NCBI RefSeq assembly: GCF_004354015.1
Contig: NZ_SMRU01000020.1
Span: 50,464-114,463 of the forward strand
Direction of reading: 5' to 3'
DNA length: 64,000 bases
DNA from: Arthrobacter terricola
Lineage (GTDB): Bacteria > Actinomycetota > Actinomycetes > Actinomycetales > Micrococcaceae
The translations under genes were made by a program, and so were the position numbers. The notes beneath the pieces are model-generated. The model ran no database searches and was not told the origin of the DNA. It was given only the letters and a program-made list of their open reading frames with translations. This document shows, one piece after another, positions 25,097-34,526 of this stretch; the stretch's first letter is position 1; the number at the start of each line of letters is the position of its first letter.

Positions 25097-26236
25097 ATGC
25101 GAGTTCTTGCAGCAATGAGCGGCGGAGTCGACTCCGCCGTTGCCGCCGCCCGTGCCGTCGAAGCCGGGCACGACGTCGTCGGCGTCCACCTGGCGCTGTC
25201 CCGCATGCCCGGAACCCTGCGGACCGGCAGCCGTGGCTGCTGCACGATCGAGGATTCCCGGGACGCCTGGCGGGCTTGCGACGTGCTCGGTATCCCTTAC
25301 TACGTCTGGGATTTCTCCGAACGCTTCAAGGAAGACGTCGTCCAGGACTTCATCGACGAATACGCCGCGGGCCGCACCCCCAACCCCTGCATGCGCTGCA
25401 ACGAGCGGATCAAGTTCGCTGCCCTGCTGGAGAAGGCCATTGCCCTGGGATTCGACGCCGTCTGCACGGGCCACTATGCGAAGGTCATCACGGACGCCGA
25501 AGGCAATCCCGAACTTCACCGGGCCGCCGACTGGGCGAAGGACCAAAGCTACGTACTGGGCGTCCTGACCCACGAGCAGCTCAAGCACTCAATGTTCCCC
25601 CTGGCCGAGACACCCTCGAAGGCTGAGGTCCGGGCAGAGGCCGAGCGCCGCGGCTTGTCCGTTGCCAACAAGCCGGACAGTCACGACATTTGCTTCATCC
25701 CTGACGGCGATACCGCGGGTTGGCTTGCAGAGAAGATCGAGATGACCTCGGGCGACATCGTGGATGAAACCGGCGCCAAGGTCGGTGAGCACCCTGGTGC
25801 CAACGCCTTCACCGTGGGCCAGCGCCGCGGCCTTAAACTCGGTACCCCGGCGGCCGACGGGAAGCCGCGGTTCGTCCTGGAGATCCGGCCCAAGGAAAAC
25901 AAAGTGGTGGTCGGGCCCGAAGGTCTGCTTGCCATCGACGAGATCCGTGGCATCAAGGTGTCCTGGGCCGGCCTGCCGATCGCGGAGGTCGCCACGGGCG
26001 AGGAATTCGATTGCCATGCGCAGGTGCGCGCCCACGGCGACCCCGTTCCAGCCAAGGCTTCCGTTGAACGGCAACTCGACGAGGCCGGCGTCGAGCGCGA
26101 AAGCCTCGTGGTGACACTCATGGATTCCCTCCGCGGCGTTGCTCCCGGACAGACCATCGTGCTGTACCAGGGAACGCGCGTACTCGGGCAGGCAACCATC
26201 GACGCCGCCCGCTCCCTTCAGCGCACGGCTTTGTAG
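25097..26236 (+). CDS. mnmA: tRNA-specific 2-thiouridylase MnmA
   Basis: This 379-residue enzyme makes 2-thiouridine at the wobble position of Lys, Glu and Gln tRNAs. The PP-loop [11 protein letters not shown] is at the N-terminus. The catalytic pair is Cys98 (NPCMRC) and Cys199 ([11 protein letters not shown]), matching the family. GHYAKV and GQRRGL motifs and a C-terminal beta-barrel domain are present. Sulfur would come from the cysteine desulfurase at 22366. A frame extension upstream is open but not coding. The stop TAG sits in the first of three TTGTAGCC copies. Confidence 0.97.
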   Translation: MRVLAAMSGGVDSAVAAARAVEAGHDVVGVHLALSRMPGTLRTGSRGCCTIEDSRDAWRACDVLGIPYYVWDFSERFKEDVVQDFIDEYAAGRTPNPCMRCNERIKFAALLEKAIALGFDAVCTGHYAKVITDAEGNPELHRAADWAKDQSYVLGVLTHEQLKHSMFPLAETPSKAEVRAEAERRGLSVANKPDSHDICFIPDGDTAGWLAEKIEMTSGDIVDETGAKVGEHPGANAFTVGQRRGLKLGTPAADGKPRFVLEIRPKENKVVVGPEGLLAIDEIRGIKVSWAGLPIAEVATGEEFDCHAQVRAHGDPVPAKASVERQLDEAGVERESLVVTLMDSLRGVAPGQTIVLYQGTRVLGQATIDAARSLQRTAL

Positions 26237-26252
26237 CCTGCGCGTTTGTAGC

Positions 26253-26273
26253 CAGCCGGCCTTGTGCCGGCTG
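26253..26273 (+). terminator. Terminator hairpin after mnmA
   Basis: CAGCCGGC (26253-26260) and GCCGGCTG (26266-26273) form an 8-bp stem with a 5-nt loop. It is flanked by three direct copies of TTGTAGCC (26231, 26246, 26277). Confidence 0.65.
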
Positions 26274-26660
26274 CGCTTGTAGCCTGACGCGCTATTGCCT
26301 CGGGTGAACCCCGGCTCCATACCGGGCTAAGCAGCGTTTCCGCTGCGGTTGATGGGGGTCCGCGTCCGGAATTGGCGCGGCGCCGACGTCGTTCCCGTCA
26401 CCTTGACTGCGTGCTCGACGCTGCCGCGCGCCTTGAGCGCGGGGCGCCCCCGAGTTCCACTCCTGTCCGGACCTCCGAGCGGGTCACCCCGGGCAGGAGA
26501 GTGAGAAGGGCGCTGATGAAAAATAAAGTTTGTGTCTCAACTCACATGATAAAACGTTTCACCTCATTGGGCTTCTGGTTGAATCGTGGAATCAGGAGTG
26601 TGCGCTCCGAAGAAATTACCGACGGCAGCATGCCGTATCCATCGAACAGAAAGTTCACAG
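26274..26660. other. Non-coding region upstream of peptide-transport operon, with LacI-like site
   Basis: No gene is recognised in this roughly 390-bp stretch. The 3' half becomes AT-rich (26516-26570). There TAAAACGTTTCA (26550-26561) is a near-perfect palindrome around a central CG, the shape of LacI/GalR-family operators. It lies about 100 bp upstream of the binding-protein gene and is the best guess for its promoter region. Confidence 0.4.
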
Positions 26661-28292
26661 ATGGCAATGAACAAGAAAGCTTTGCGAAGCGTTATCGCGC
26701 TTGCAAGCATTTCCGCTTTCGCCTTGACGGCCTGCACGGGCCCGTCTGGCGGAGGCGGTTCGGCTTCTTCAGCTTCCAGCGGCCCGATCGCTTACGGCAC
26801 CACCGACAAGGTGACCGCGCTCGACCCCGCTGGTTCGTACGACAACGGTTCCTTCATGGTCATGAACCAGGTCTATTCCTTCCTGCTCAACTCGAAGCCG
26901 GGCAGCGCCGATCCCGTGCCGGACCTGGCGCAATCGGCGTCGTTCACGTCCCCCACCGAGTACACGGTCAAGCTGAAGCCCGGATTGAAGTGGGCCAACG
27001 GCCACACGCTGGATTCCACGGACGTCAAGTTCTCCTTCGACCGCCAGCTCAAGATCAACGACCCCGCCGGTCCCGCGTCGCTGCTCGCTAACCTGGAAAG
27101 CGTCAGCACCCCGGACGCCGACACCGCAGTCTTCAAGCTCAAGCTCGCCAACGACCAGACGTTCCCGCAGATCCTGAGCAGCCCGGCGGCCCCGATCGTA
27201 GACCACCAGGTCTTCCCGGCGGACAAGCTGCTTTCGGATGACGACATCGTCAAGGCCAAGGCGTTCTACGGCCAGTACACGATCGACAGCTACAAGAAGA
27301 ACGAACTCATCAGCCTCAAGGCCTACCCGGACTACCAGGGTGTACTGGGCAAGCCGGCCAATGACGCCGCGACCATCAAGTACTACGCCGAGCCGACCAA
27401 CATGAAGCTGGATATCCAGCAGGGCAACATCGACGTTGCCAACCGCAGCCTCAGCGCCACCGACGTCGACGACCTCAAGAAGGACTCGAAGGTCAAGGTC
27501 AACATCGGCCCCGGCGGCGAAATCCGCTACATCACCTTCAACTTCGACACCATGCCGTTCGGCGCGAAGACTCCGGACGCCAACCCGGCGAAGGCCTTGG
27601 CCGTGCGCCAGGCGATCGCCGACCTCGTAGACCGCCAGGCCATCGCCGACCAGGTCTACAAGGGCACGTACCTGCCGCTGTACTCCAACGTACCCAACGG
27701 TTTCCTGGGCGCGAACCAGTCGTTCAAGGACGCTTACGGCGACGGCAACGGCAAGCCGAGCCTGGACAAGGCCAAGAAGGTCCTCTCCGATGCCGGCGTT
27801 AGCAGCGCCGTCACGCTGAACCTGCAGTACAACCCGGACCACTACGGCAGCTCCTCGGGCGACGAATACGCAATGATCAAGGACCAGCTCGAGAAATCCG
27901 GCCTGTTCAAGGTCAACCTGCAGTCCACTGAATGGGTCACGTACAGCAAGGCGAGCCGCGCTGACGAATACCCGCTGTTCCAGTTCGGCTGGTTCCCCGA
28001 CTTCAGCGATTCCGACAACTACCTCACTCCGTTCTTCCCGAACGGCGGCTTCCTGAAGAACCACTACAACAACCCGACGGTCACCGACCTGATCAACAAG
28101 CAGCTGACCACCACGGACAAGTCGGCCCGCGAGGCGACAATCCAGCAAGTCCAGAACGCGTTGGCGAAGGACATTTCCACGCTTCCGTTGCTTCAGGGCG
28201 CCCAGGTTGCCATCTCGGCAAACGGTGTGAACGGCGTCGACAAGACGCTCGACGCATCCTTCAAGTTCCGTTTGGGAACTGTTTCCAAGTAA
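26661..28292 (+). CDS. ABC transporter substrate-binding lipoprotein, family 5 (peptide type)
   Basis: The 543-residue lipoprotein has a signal peptide ending in the lipobox LTAC, followed by a Gly/Ser linker. The SBP_bac_5 fold is recognised by TDKVTALDPAGSYDNGSFMV, YTVKLKPGLKWANGHTLDST then DVKFSFDR, and the C-terminal WFPDFSDSDNYLTPFF. It captures oligopeptides or similar solutes outside the membrane for the permeases encoded next. The start is either ATG 26661 or ATG 26667. A hairpin after the stop probably limits read-through into the permease genes, giving excess binding protein. Confidence 0.93.
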   Translation: MAMNKKALRSVIALASISAFALTACTGPSGGGGSASSASSGPIAYGTTDKVTALDPAGSYDNGSFMVMNQVYSFLLNSKPGSADPVPDLAQSASFTSPTEYTVKLKPGLKWANGHTLDSTDVKFSFDRQLKINDPAGPASLLANLESVSTPDADTAVFKLKLANDQTFPQILSSPAAPIVDHQVFPADKLLSDDDIVKAKAFYGQYTIDSYKKNELISLKAYPDYQGVLGKPANDAATIKYYAEPTNMKLDIQQGNIDVANRSLSATDVDDLKKDSKVKVNIGPGGEIRYITFNFDTMPFGAKTPDANPAKALAVRQAIADLVDRQAIADQVYKGTYLPLYSNVPNGFLGANQSFKDAYGDGNGKPSLDKAKKVLSDAGVSSAVTLNLQYNPDHYGSSSGDEYAMIKDQLEKSGLFKVNLQSTEWVTYSKASRADEYPLFQFGWFPDFSDSDNYLTPFFPNGGFLKNHYNNPTVTDLINKQLTTTDKSAREATIQQVQNALAKDISTLPLLQGAQVAISANGVNGVDKTLDASFKFRLGTVSK

Positions 28293-28347
28293 GCAGCCCG
28301 TCAGGGGGAGGCGGGTGCCAACAGGCGCTTTGCCTCCCCTTTGCTGC
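28293..28347 (+). terminator. Intercistronic attenuator hairpin
   Basis: GGGGAGGC (28305-28312) pairs with GCCTCCCC (28332-28339), with an outer GCAGC/GCTGC pair and TTT after the stem. Partial terminators of this kind often separate binding-protein genes from permease genes. Confidence 0.7.
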
Positions 28348-28408
28348 TGATTGCCACATATCAAAGCAAGACCCCGCGCGATCCGCGGGCTATGAACTTT
28401 AGGTAGCA

Positions 28409-29500
28409 ATGACATCACTTATTGAGGTGCCCGACGTCGAGCCGGTCGCCGTCGCTCCGAAACGCAAATCAGGGCAGGGCGGGGGCCTGGGCAGGTACAT
28501 CGTGGTCAGGTTCTTCCTGATCATTCCCACGATCTTCATCCTGGTCACGCTCGTGTTCTTCCTCATGCGGGTCATCGGTGACCCCATCACCGCCGCGCAG
28601 GGCGGCCGGCTTCCGCCAGACGTCCTTGCCCAGCGAATCCACGACGCCGGGTACGACCGGCCCATCTTCGTCCAGTACTTCGAATACCTGGGCCAGGTTG
28701 TCACGGGCAACTTCGGCACCACCATCACGGACCGCCGACCCGTCGTCGAAATGCTCTCCACCTTCGGCGCCGCCACGCTGGAACTGTCCATCAACGCGCT
28801 CATCGTGGCGCTCGCCGTCGGCATTCCCCTCGGGCTGCTCGCCGCACAACGCCGCGACCGCGCGACTGATGCCTTCCTCCGCTTCTTCGCCATCCTGTGC
28901 TACGCGACCCCGGTGTTCTTCTCCGGCCTGCTGCTCAAGCTCACCTTCTCGGTCTGGCTTGGTTGGCTTCCGGTAGCGGGACGCACCTCGACCCGCACGG
29001 AACTGGCCATGAGCAGCCTCGCGGCTCCCAGCGGCATCTACTGGCTCGACGCCCTCCGCAGCGGCAATTTCGCAGCATTCGGCGATGTCGTCTCGCACGC
29101 TGTCCTGCCCGCCATCGCGCTCGGATTCCTCACTGCGGGCGTCTTCCTGCGCCTCGTCCGGACCAATGTCATCGGAACGCTGGGCAAGGACTACGTCGAG
29201 GCCGGACGGTCACGCGGCGTCAGCGAGTTCCGGCTCGTCACCAAGCACGCCTACAAACCGGCGCTGATCCCCATCATCACGGTCATGGGCCTGCAGATCG
29301 CCCTCCTGCTCGGAGGTGCCGTCCTGACGGAGACCACCTTCGAGTGGAAAGGACTTGGCTACCAGTTGGTGCAATACCTGAATGCCAGGGACTTCGTGGC
29401 AGTCCAGGGCATCGTGATGCTCCTGGCCGTCATCGTCGCCATCACCAACTTCATCGTGGACGTTGTGGCCGCGCTGATCGACCCGCGAGTGAGGTACTGA
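28409..29500 (+). CDS. Peptide ABC transporter permease, DppB type
   Basis: This 363-residue BPD_transp_1 permease has a first helix after about 30 cytoplasmic residues (YIVVRFFLIIPTIFILVTLV). A long periplasmic loop follows, then five helices. The EAA-like cytoplasmic loop that contacts the ATPase is DYVEAGRSRGVSEFRLVTKH. It forms the membrane channel with the DppC-type protein encoded one base downstream of its stop. Confidence 0.94.
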   Translation: MTSLIEVPDVEPVAVAPKRKSGQGGGLGRYIVVRFFLIIPTIFILVTLVFFLMRVIGDPITAAQGGRLPPDVLAQRIHDAGYDRPIFVQYFEYLGQVVTGNFGTTITDRRPVVEMLSTFGAATLELSINALIVALAVGIPLGLLAAQRRDRATDAFLRFFAILCYATPVFFSGLLLKLTFSVWLGWLPVAGRTSTRTELAMSSLAAPSGIYWLDALRSGNFAAFGDVVSHAVLPAIALGFLTAGVFLRLVRTNVIGTLGKDYVEAGRSRGVSEFRLVTKHAYKPALIPIITVMGLQIALLLGGAVLTETTFEWKGLGYQLVQYLNARDFVAVQGIVMLLAVIVAITNFIVDVVAALIDPRVRY

Positions 29501-29501
29501 G

Positions 29502-30548
29502 ATGAGTACTGCCACATTTTCCGGCCCGAAGAAGTCATTCTTGTCAGGGCTCCCCGTTATTTCCCACCTCAACAAGAGCGTCGGTCTCCAGCGCGGCATG
29601 CTGATCACCGGGCTGGTCCTGACCGGATTCTTCCTGCTGTGCACCATCCTGGCGCCATTCATTGCTCCGTACGGCTACTCCCAGCTCAGCGACCAAAGCG
29701 GTTCGTTCCCCGCGCAACAGGCTCCCAGCAGCAAGCATCTCCTGGGAACCACAGTGGGCGGATACGACGTCCTCTCGCGTGTTCTCTGGGGTTCGCAGAC
29801 CGCAGTGACCGTGATTGTGGTGGCCGTCGCCATGTCCATTTTCCTTGGCGTCGCGCTGGGCCTGCTCAGCGGATACTACGGCGGGTGGCTGGACCGGGTC
29901 CTCGTTGTCATCGCGGATGCCATCTACGCGTTCCCGTCCTTGCTCCTCGCGATCGTCATGTCGATCGTCATCAGCCACGGCCAGTCGAGCTTCTGGGGCG
30001 GCATCCTCGCATGCGCCTTTTCGATCACAGTGGTGTTCGTACCGCAGTATTTCCGGGTGATCCGCGCAGAGACCATCAGGCTCAAGGCCGAACCGTTCGT
30101 TGAATCGGCCATGGTGCTTGGCGCATCGAGCATGCGGATCATCGGCAGGCACATTTTCAAGAACGCCACGCGGACGCTTCCGCTGATGTTCACCCTCAAC
30201 GCCTCAGAGTCGATCCTGACCCTTGCGGGGCTCGGCTTCCTGGGATTCGGCATCGAGCCGTCCTCCGCGGCGGAATGGGGATTCGACCTCAACAAGGCCA
30301 TGGCGGACGCTTCCTCCGGAATTTGGTGGACAGGTGTCTTCCCGGGCATTGCCATCGTCCTCACAGTCCTTGGACTCACGTTGGTCGGCGAGAGCATCAA
30401 CGACCTCAACGATCCCCGCCTGCGCGGCCGGAAGCGTGCCGGAGGCAAGCCCTCCCGATCCGCGGCAGCCGTTGGACAGGGCGGAAACACAGGAGCAGGT
30501 ACCGGTTCCGCAGCAGGAAACGGTACTCGGGAAGCAGGTAACGCATGA
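29502..30548 (+). CDS. Peptide ABC transporter permease, DppC type
   Basis: The 348-residue protein starts with an N-terminal OppC-type helix (MLITGLVLTGFFLLCTILAPF), then five more helices. The EAA loop is FVESAMVLGASSMRIIGRHI, and GEWFDLNKA-like wording appears as WGFDLNKAMADASS. A 35-residue Gly/Arg-rich tail follows the final NDLNDPRLRGR, which is longer than usual. The stop overlaps the ATPase start (ATGA). Confidence 0.94.
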   Translation: MSTATFSGPKKSFLSGLPVISHLNKSVGLQRGMLITGLVLTGFFLLCTILAPFIAPYGYSQLSDQSGSFPAQQAPSSKHLLGTTVGGYDVLSRVLWGSQTAVTVIVVAVAMSIFLGVALGLLSGYYGGWLDRVLVVIADAIYAFPSLLLAIVMSIVISHGQSSFWGGILACAFSITVVFVPQYFRVIRAETIRLKAEPFVESAMVLGASSMRIIGRHIFKNATRTLPLMFTLNASESILTLAGLGFLGFGIEPSSAAEWGFDLNKAMADASSGIWWTGVFPGIAIVLTVLGLTLVGESINDLNDPRLRGRKRAGGKPSRSAAAVGQGGNTGAGTGSAAGNGTREAGNA

Positions 30549-32254
30549 CCACCAACATCGGCAACATTTCGGACCAGCCGTTGCCCACCGACCAGCCCGT
30601 CCTCGATATCGAGCGGCTCAAAGTCACCTTCGCGACAGACAGCGGCGACGTTTACGCCGTCAAGGACGTCAGCCTGGAGGTCAAAGCCGGCGAAGTCCTG
30701 GCGATCGTCGGCGAATCCGGATCCGGCAAGACGGTCACGGCCAAGACCATCCTGGGGCTCCTTCCTGAAACGGCCATCAGCTCCGGCGCGGTCCTGATCA
30801 AAGGCAACAACGTCATCAGCGTCAGCCGGTCCAAGCTGCGGAAAATCCGCGGCCGCGACGTCGCGATGGTGTTCCAGGAACCCTCGACGGCGCTGAATCC
30901 AGTGTTCACCGTGGGCTGGCAGATCGCAGAAGGCATTAGGGCCCACGCTGCGGATGGGCACCGGATCTCGGCCAGGGAAGCCAAGAAAAGGGCAACCGAG
31001 GCATTGCGGAAGGTGGGAATCCCGGAGCCGGAAGTCCGGGTCAACTACTATCCCCACCAGCTCTCGGGCGGGCAGAAACAGCGCGTGGTCATCGCGGCCG
31101 CCCTTGCGTTGAATCCCGGACTGATCGTTGCCGACGAACCGACGACGGCACTCGACGTCACGGTCCAGGCCGAAATCCTGCAGCTCCTGCGCGACCTGCG
31201 TGACAAGTACGGGACCTCTATTGTGCTCATCACGCACAACATGGGCGTCGTCGCGGACCTCGCGGACCGCGTGGTGGTCATGTACCAAGGAGACGTGGTG
31301 GAAGAGGCCCCGGCGAAAGCCCTTTTCGCCGAACCCAAGCAGGACTACACCAAGAACCTGTTGGCGGCGGTTCCTCACCTTGGCCGGAACTCGGCGTCCG
31401 AAGGCGCGAAAGAACGGCTGCACCAAGGCGGGAAGGTCCTTGTCGAGGCAAAGAACCTCACCATCGAGTACCCGGGCCGGCTCGGCAGGCCGGGGTTCAA
31501 GGCCGTGGACAACGTCAGCTTCACCCTTTCCGAGAATGAAGTCTTCGGCCTGGTGGGGGAGTCCGGTTCGGGAAAGTCCACCATCGGCAGGGCCATCGCG
31601 GGCCTGAACCGGGCCACCGGCGGCAGCCTCAAAGTCCTCGGATACGAAATGCTGGACTTCAAGGAGCACACGTTCAAGCCCTTGCGCAAGGACATCGGCT
31701 TCGTCTTCCAGGATCCCGCCGCGTCGTTCAACCCCCATTTGACCATCGGTGAATGCGTCGCGGAGCCGCTGCTGATCCACACCCACCCGAGCCCGGCACA
31801 AGCACGCCTGCGCGTGGCGCAGCTGCTCGAATCGGTGCAGTTGCCGGCGTCGTACGCTGAACGGTTCCCGCACGAACTCTCCGGCGGCCAGCGTCAGCGC
31901 GCGTCACTGGCGCGTTCGCTCGCGCTCAACCCGCGCCTCCTGATCGCCGACGAGCCGACGTCCGCGTTGGACGTCTCCGTCCAAGCGAAAGTCCTGGAGC
32001 TGTTCAAGGACATCCAGGAAGAGTTCGGCTTCGCCGTGCTGTTCATCAGCCACGACCTCGCAGTGGTGGACATGCTCTCCCATTGGGTGGGCGTGTTGTT
32101 CAAGGGCAACCTGGTGGAACAAGGGATCGGCAGCCAGATCATGGGCAATCCGCAGCATGATTACACCCGTCGGCTTATCGCCTCGCTCCCGGTTCCGGAT
32201 CCGGACGAACAAGCCCGGCGGCGGGAAGAGCACCGGGCGCTGTTGGGCATCTAG
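30545..32254 (+). CDS. Fused dual ABC ATPase of peptide importer (DppD-DppF type)
   Basis: The 569-residue protein carries two ABC modules. The first has GESGSGKT, LSGGQKQR and VADEPTTALD; the second has GESGSGKS, LSGGQRQR and IADEPTSALD. Each is followed by the oligopeptide-type C-terminal extension. This one polypeptide replaces the DppD/DppF heterodimer and energises the two permeases just upstream. A strong terminator follows at 32279, so the four genes form one complete importer operon. Confidence 0.95.
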   Translation: MTTNIGNISDQPLPTDQPVLDIERLKVTFATDSGDVYAVKDVSLEVKAGEVLAIVGESGSGKTVTAKTILGLLPETAISSGAVLIKGNNVISVSRSKLRKIRGRDVAMVFQEPSTALNPVFTVGWQIAEGIRAHAADGHRISAREAKKRATEALRKVGIPEPEVRVNYYPHQLSGGQKQRVVIAAALALNPGLIVADEPTTALDVTVQAEILQLLRDLRDKYGTSIVLITHNMGVVADLADRVVVMYQGDVVEEAPAKALFAEPKQDYTKNLLAAVPHLGRNSASEGAKERLHQGGKVLVEAKNLTIEYPGRLGRPGFKAVDNVSFTLSENEVFGLVGESGSGKSTIGRAIAGLNRATGGSLKVLGYEMLDFKEHTFKPLRKDIGFVFQDPAASFNPHLTIGECVAEPLLIHTHPSPAQARLRVAQLLESVQLPASYAERFPHELSGGQRQRASLARSLALNPRLLIADEPTSALDVSVQAKVLELFKDIQEEFGFAVLFISHDLAVVDMLSHWVGVLFKGNLVEQGIGSQIMGNPQHDYTRRLIASLPVPDPDEQARRREEHRALLGI

Positions 32255-32278
32255 CCCGCGCCGCAGCACCCGTAGCAA

Positions 32279-32326
32279 AAAAGGGACATGCCCACCCCTC
32301 TCCCGGAGGGGCGGGCATGTCCCTTT
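32279..32326. terminator. Bidirectional terminator after importer operon
   Basis: AAAAGGGACATGCCC (32279-32293) pairs with GGGCATGTCCCTTT (ending 32326), and CCCCTC/GAGGGG continues the stem inside. It separates convergent transcription units. Confidence 0.92.
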
Positions 32327-32345
32327 GGGCTACCGGAATATCGCG

Positions 32346-33005
32346 CTATTCGGACACCACGGCGATATTGAACAGCTTCCCTTGCTGCTGGCGCATGAAG
32401 ATCCGCAGCCACAGCGGCATCCACATCTCCGTACCGCGCGCGACTTCAAGCCCGCCAAGGTCGCGGATGTGTTCGGGCAGCCAGCCGAACTCCCGCAGGA
32501 TCCCGACGACGGCGGCCTTCGCGCCGTCGTCGTTGCCGGCCACGAAGACGTCATGGGCGCCGCCGTCAAGCCGGAGCGGGTCGACCATGAGCGGAGCCAT
32601 CACGGTGTTAAGTGCCTTGACCACTCGCGCTTCCGGAAATGTACGCTGGATGGTCTCGGCAATGCTGTCTGTATTGCAGACCGACAGGGACGGCGGAAAC
32701 CCATGGGAAAAATCCAAGGGGTTGGACACATCCAGCAGGACTTTGCCCGCAAGGTTTTCCGCGCCGGCTTCTTCCAGCGCCGCGAGCGAGACCATGCCGG
32801 GGGTCGCGTTGATCACGAGCTCGGCCGTGGCCACGGCATCAGCGAAGGAGCCGGCGCTGGCTCGCGGGCCGGCCTGCGCCGCCCATTCGGTGCCTTTGGG
32901 GTTGCCGGCCTCGCGGGAACCCATCATGACTTCATGGCCGAGCGCCACCAGCTTGCCGGCCAGTGCATGACCGACCATTCCGGTGCCAAGAACTGCGATT
33001 TTCAT
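32346..33005 (-). CDS. NADP/F420 oxidoreductase-like protein (coenzyme F420-dependent NADP reductase fold)
   Basis: The 219-residue protein has an N-terminal Rossmann motif MKIAVLGTGMVGHALAGKL with GSRE after the second strand, suited to NADP. Further on are NATPGMVSLAALE, DVSNPLDFSHGFPPS, and KALNTVMAPLMVDP. These are typical of the NpdG/F420_oxidored family, in which catalysis is not always demonstrated. The start is the ATG at 33005 with AAGGAGAG six bases upstream; a longer reading to 33053 is less likely. No F420 biosynthesis gene is nearby. Confidence 0.85.
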   Translation of the reverse strand: MKIAVLGTGMVGHALAGKLVALGHEVMMGSREAGNPKGTEWAAQAGPRASAGSFADAVATAELVINATPGMVSLAALEEAGAENLAGKVLLDVSNPLDFSHGFPPSLSVCNTDSIAETIQRTFPEARVVKALNTVMAPLMVDPLRLDGGAHDVFVAGNDDGAKAAVVGILREFGWLPEHIRDLGGLEVARGTEMWMPLWLRIFMRQQQGKLFNIAVVSE

Positions 33006-33082
33006 GCGTGCTCTCCTTAACGTTGGCGCGGACATGCCCATTGTGCCCCTCAAGGGGATGCCCGCACACCTAGACTGGAGGA

Positions 33083-33469
33083 ATGACCGAGCAGAACCAC
33101 GCCCTCGCTGACGCCGATTCCTTCGATCCTTCCGCCAGCTCCCTTGCCGGCCACGTGGACCAGGCAGTCATGGACGAACTGCTCTCCATCCGCTCGAGCA
33201 TCGACAACATCGACGCCACCCTCGTCTACCTTCTCGCGGAACGCTTCAAGGCAACCCAGAAAGTGGGCGTCCTCAAGGCGACCTACAAGCTGCCCGCGGG
33301 CGATCCCGGCCGTGAAGCTGCCCAGATTGCCAGGTTGCGGCGGCTTGCCGAGGAAGCACACCTCGATCCGGCGTTTGCCGAGAAATTCCTGAATTTCATC
33401 ATCAGCGAGGTCATCAGGCATCACGAAGCCATAGCCGAGGACCACCAGGCGACTATCGCCCAGGCCTGA
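33083..33469 (+). CDS. Chorismate mutase (AroQ type)
   Basis: This 128-residue all-helical enzyme converts chorismate to prephenate for Phe and Tyr synthesis. The core begins ELLSIRSSIDNIDATLVYLL, then AERFKATQKVGVLKATYKLP and DPGREAAQIARLRRLAEEA, the AroQ-alpha pattern with the active-site Arg and Lys. The N-terminal 30 residues are an acidic extension. The start is ATG 33083. A separate gene follows after 4 bp. Confidence 0.9.
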   Translation: MTEQNHALADADSFDPSASSLAGHVDQAVMDELLSIRSSIDNIDATLVYLLAERFKATQKVGVLKATYKLPAGDPGREAAQIARLRRLAEEAHLDPAFAEKFLNFIISEVIRHHEAIAEDHQATIAQA

Positions 33470-33473
33470 GCGC

Positions 33474-34511
33474 GTGCCTGTAGAAGCCGTGCAAAAACAG
33501 GTCACTGCGACCGCTCCGGGACCGTGGCCGGGGACGGACGCCCTGGAAGCCCAGCGGATCATCCGTGGCGAACTCGGCAGTCCGCACCTTCCCTTCCTCC
33601 CGGAACTGCCTGATCGCGGCGTCGGCTCCGATCCCCTCGGCAGGACGGCATCACTCCTCGTCGAACTTGCCGTCGATGTGCAGCCACATGGATGGCGTCT
33701 GGTTGATCGTCCCGGGAAGGACCAGCGGCGGGCAACGTCCGCGCTTGCCAGCGACATCAACGTCCTGGCAGATGTCGCCGGTTCGGAAGAGGTCTCTGCG
33801 GAGGCACTGAAAATCCAGTTGCGCGGTCCTATGAGCCTCGCCGCGGGCCTGTATTTGCACAACGGGGAGCGCGCCCTCCTCGATTTCGGTGCGCGCCGGG
33901 ACATCGTGGACTCCTTGGCCGCCGGCGTTGCCGACCACGTTTCGCGGGTCAGCGCCGCGGTGCCGGGCGCCGCCGTCGTGGTCCAACTCGACGAGCCGGA
34001 CATTTCCGCCATTCTGGCTGGCACCATACCCACCGCCAGCGGATACCGGACGCTCCGCGCCATTCCCGGTGAAGAGGTTACAAGTGCGTGGCACACGGTG
34101 GTCGATGGCCTGCGCGCCGCCGGGGTAGCCGAGGTCGTGGTGTCCGTTCCGGAGATCGAAGCCCCCATCCAACGGATCCTCGCGTCGGGAGCGGACGGCA
34201 TCGCTGTTCCGCTCAAGGCGTTGACAACGCGCCAGTGGGAACAGATCGCCGGGGCCGTTGAGGCAGGAAAAACGCTGTGGGCCGGTGCGCTCCCAACGAA
34301 CGACCCATCCGCGAGGCTGCCGCGCACCTCCGACGTCGTGGACACTGTCTGGCGCCCTTGGCGCCAACTTGGCCTGCCGCCGTCGAGCCTTGGGGCAGTG
34401 CGCGTCACGCCGTCGGATGGTCTTGCCGGCTATTCGCCGTCAGGCGCCAAGGAAGTACTGACGCGGTTGACGCAACTGGCGGACGGACTGAACCAGCTCG
34501 CGCTCGGCTGA
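33474..34511 (+). CDS. MetE-like (cobalamin-independent methionine synthase II family) protein
   Basis: This 345-residue protein of the UROD/MetE-like barrel fold has only one domain and lacks the MetE N-terminal barrel. Features are LPFLPELPDRG near the start, IQLRGPMSLAAGLYL, VVVQLDEPDISAIL and a C-terminal VRVTPSDGLAGYSPSGAKEV. The usual HxCx zinc motif of true MetE is not obvious, so methyl transfer to homocysteine is doubtful. It begins at a GTG 4 bp after the chorismate mutase gene and is likely cotranscribed with it. Confidence 0.75.
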   Translation: MPVEAVQKQVTATAPGPWPGTDALEAQRIIRGELGSPHLPFLPELPDRGVGSDPLGRTASLLVELAVDVQPHGWRLVDRPGKDQRRATSALASDINVLADVAGSEEVSAEALKIQLRGPMSLAAGLYLHNGERALLDFGARRDIVDSLAAGVADHVSRVSAAVPGAAVVVQLDEPDISAILAGTIPTASGYRTLRAIPGEEVTSAWHTVVDGLRAAGVAEVVVSVPEIEAPIQRILASGADGIAVPLKALTTRQWEQIAGAVEAGKTLWAGALPTNDPSARLPRTSDVVDTVWRPWRQLGLPPSSLGAVRVTPSDGLAGYSPSGAKEVLTRLTQLADGLNQLALG

Positions 34512-34526
34512 CTTTTCACGCCGCCC

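Noticed and set aside
24884..25588. Upstream extension of the FAD oxidoreductase frame
   Set aside because: It would run through the operator, the mnmA promoter and mnmA itself; homology begins at the ATG at 24883.
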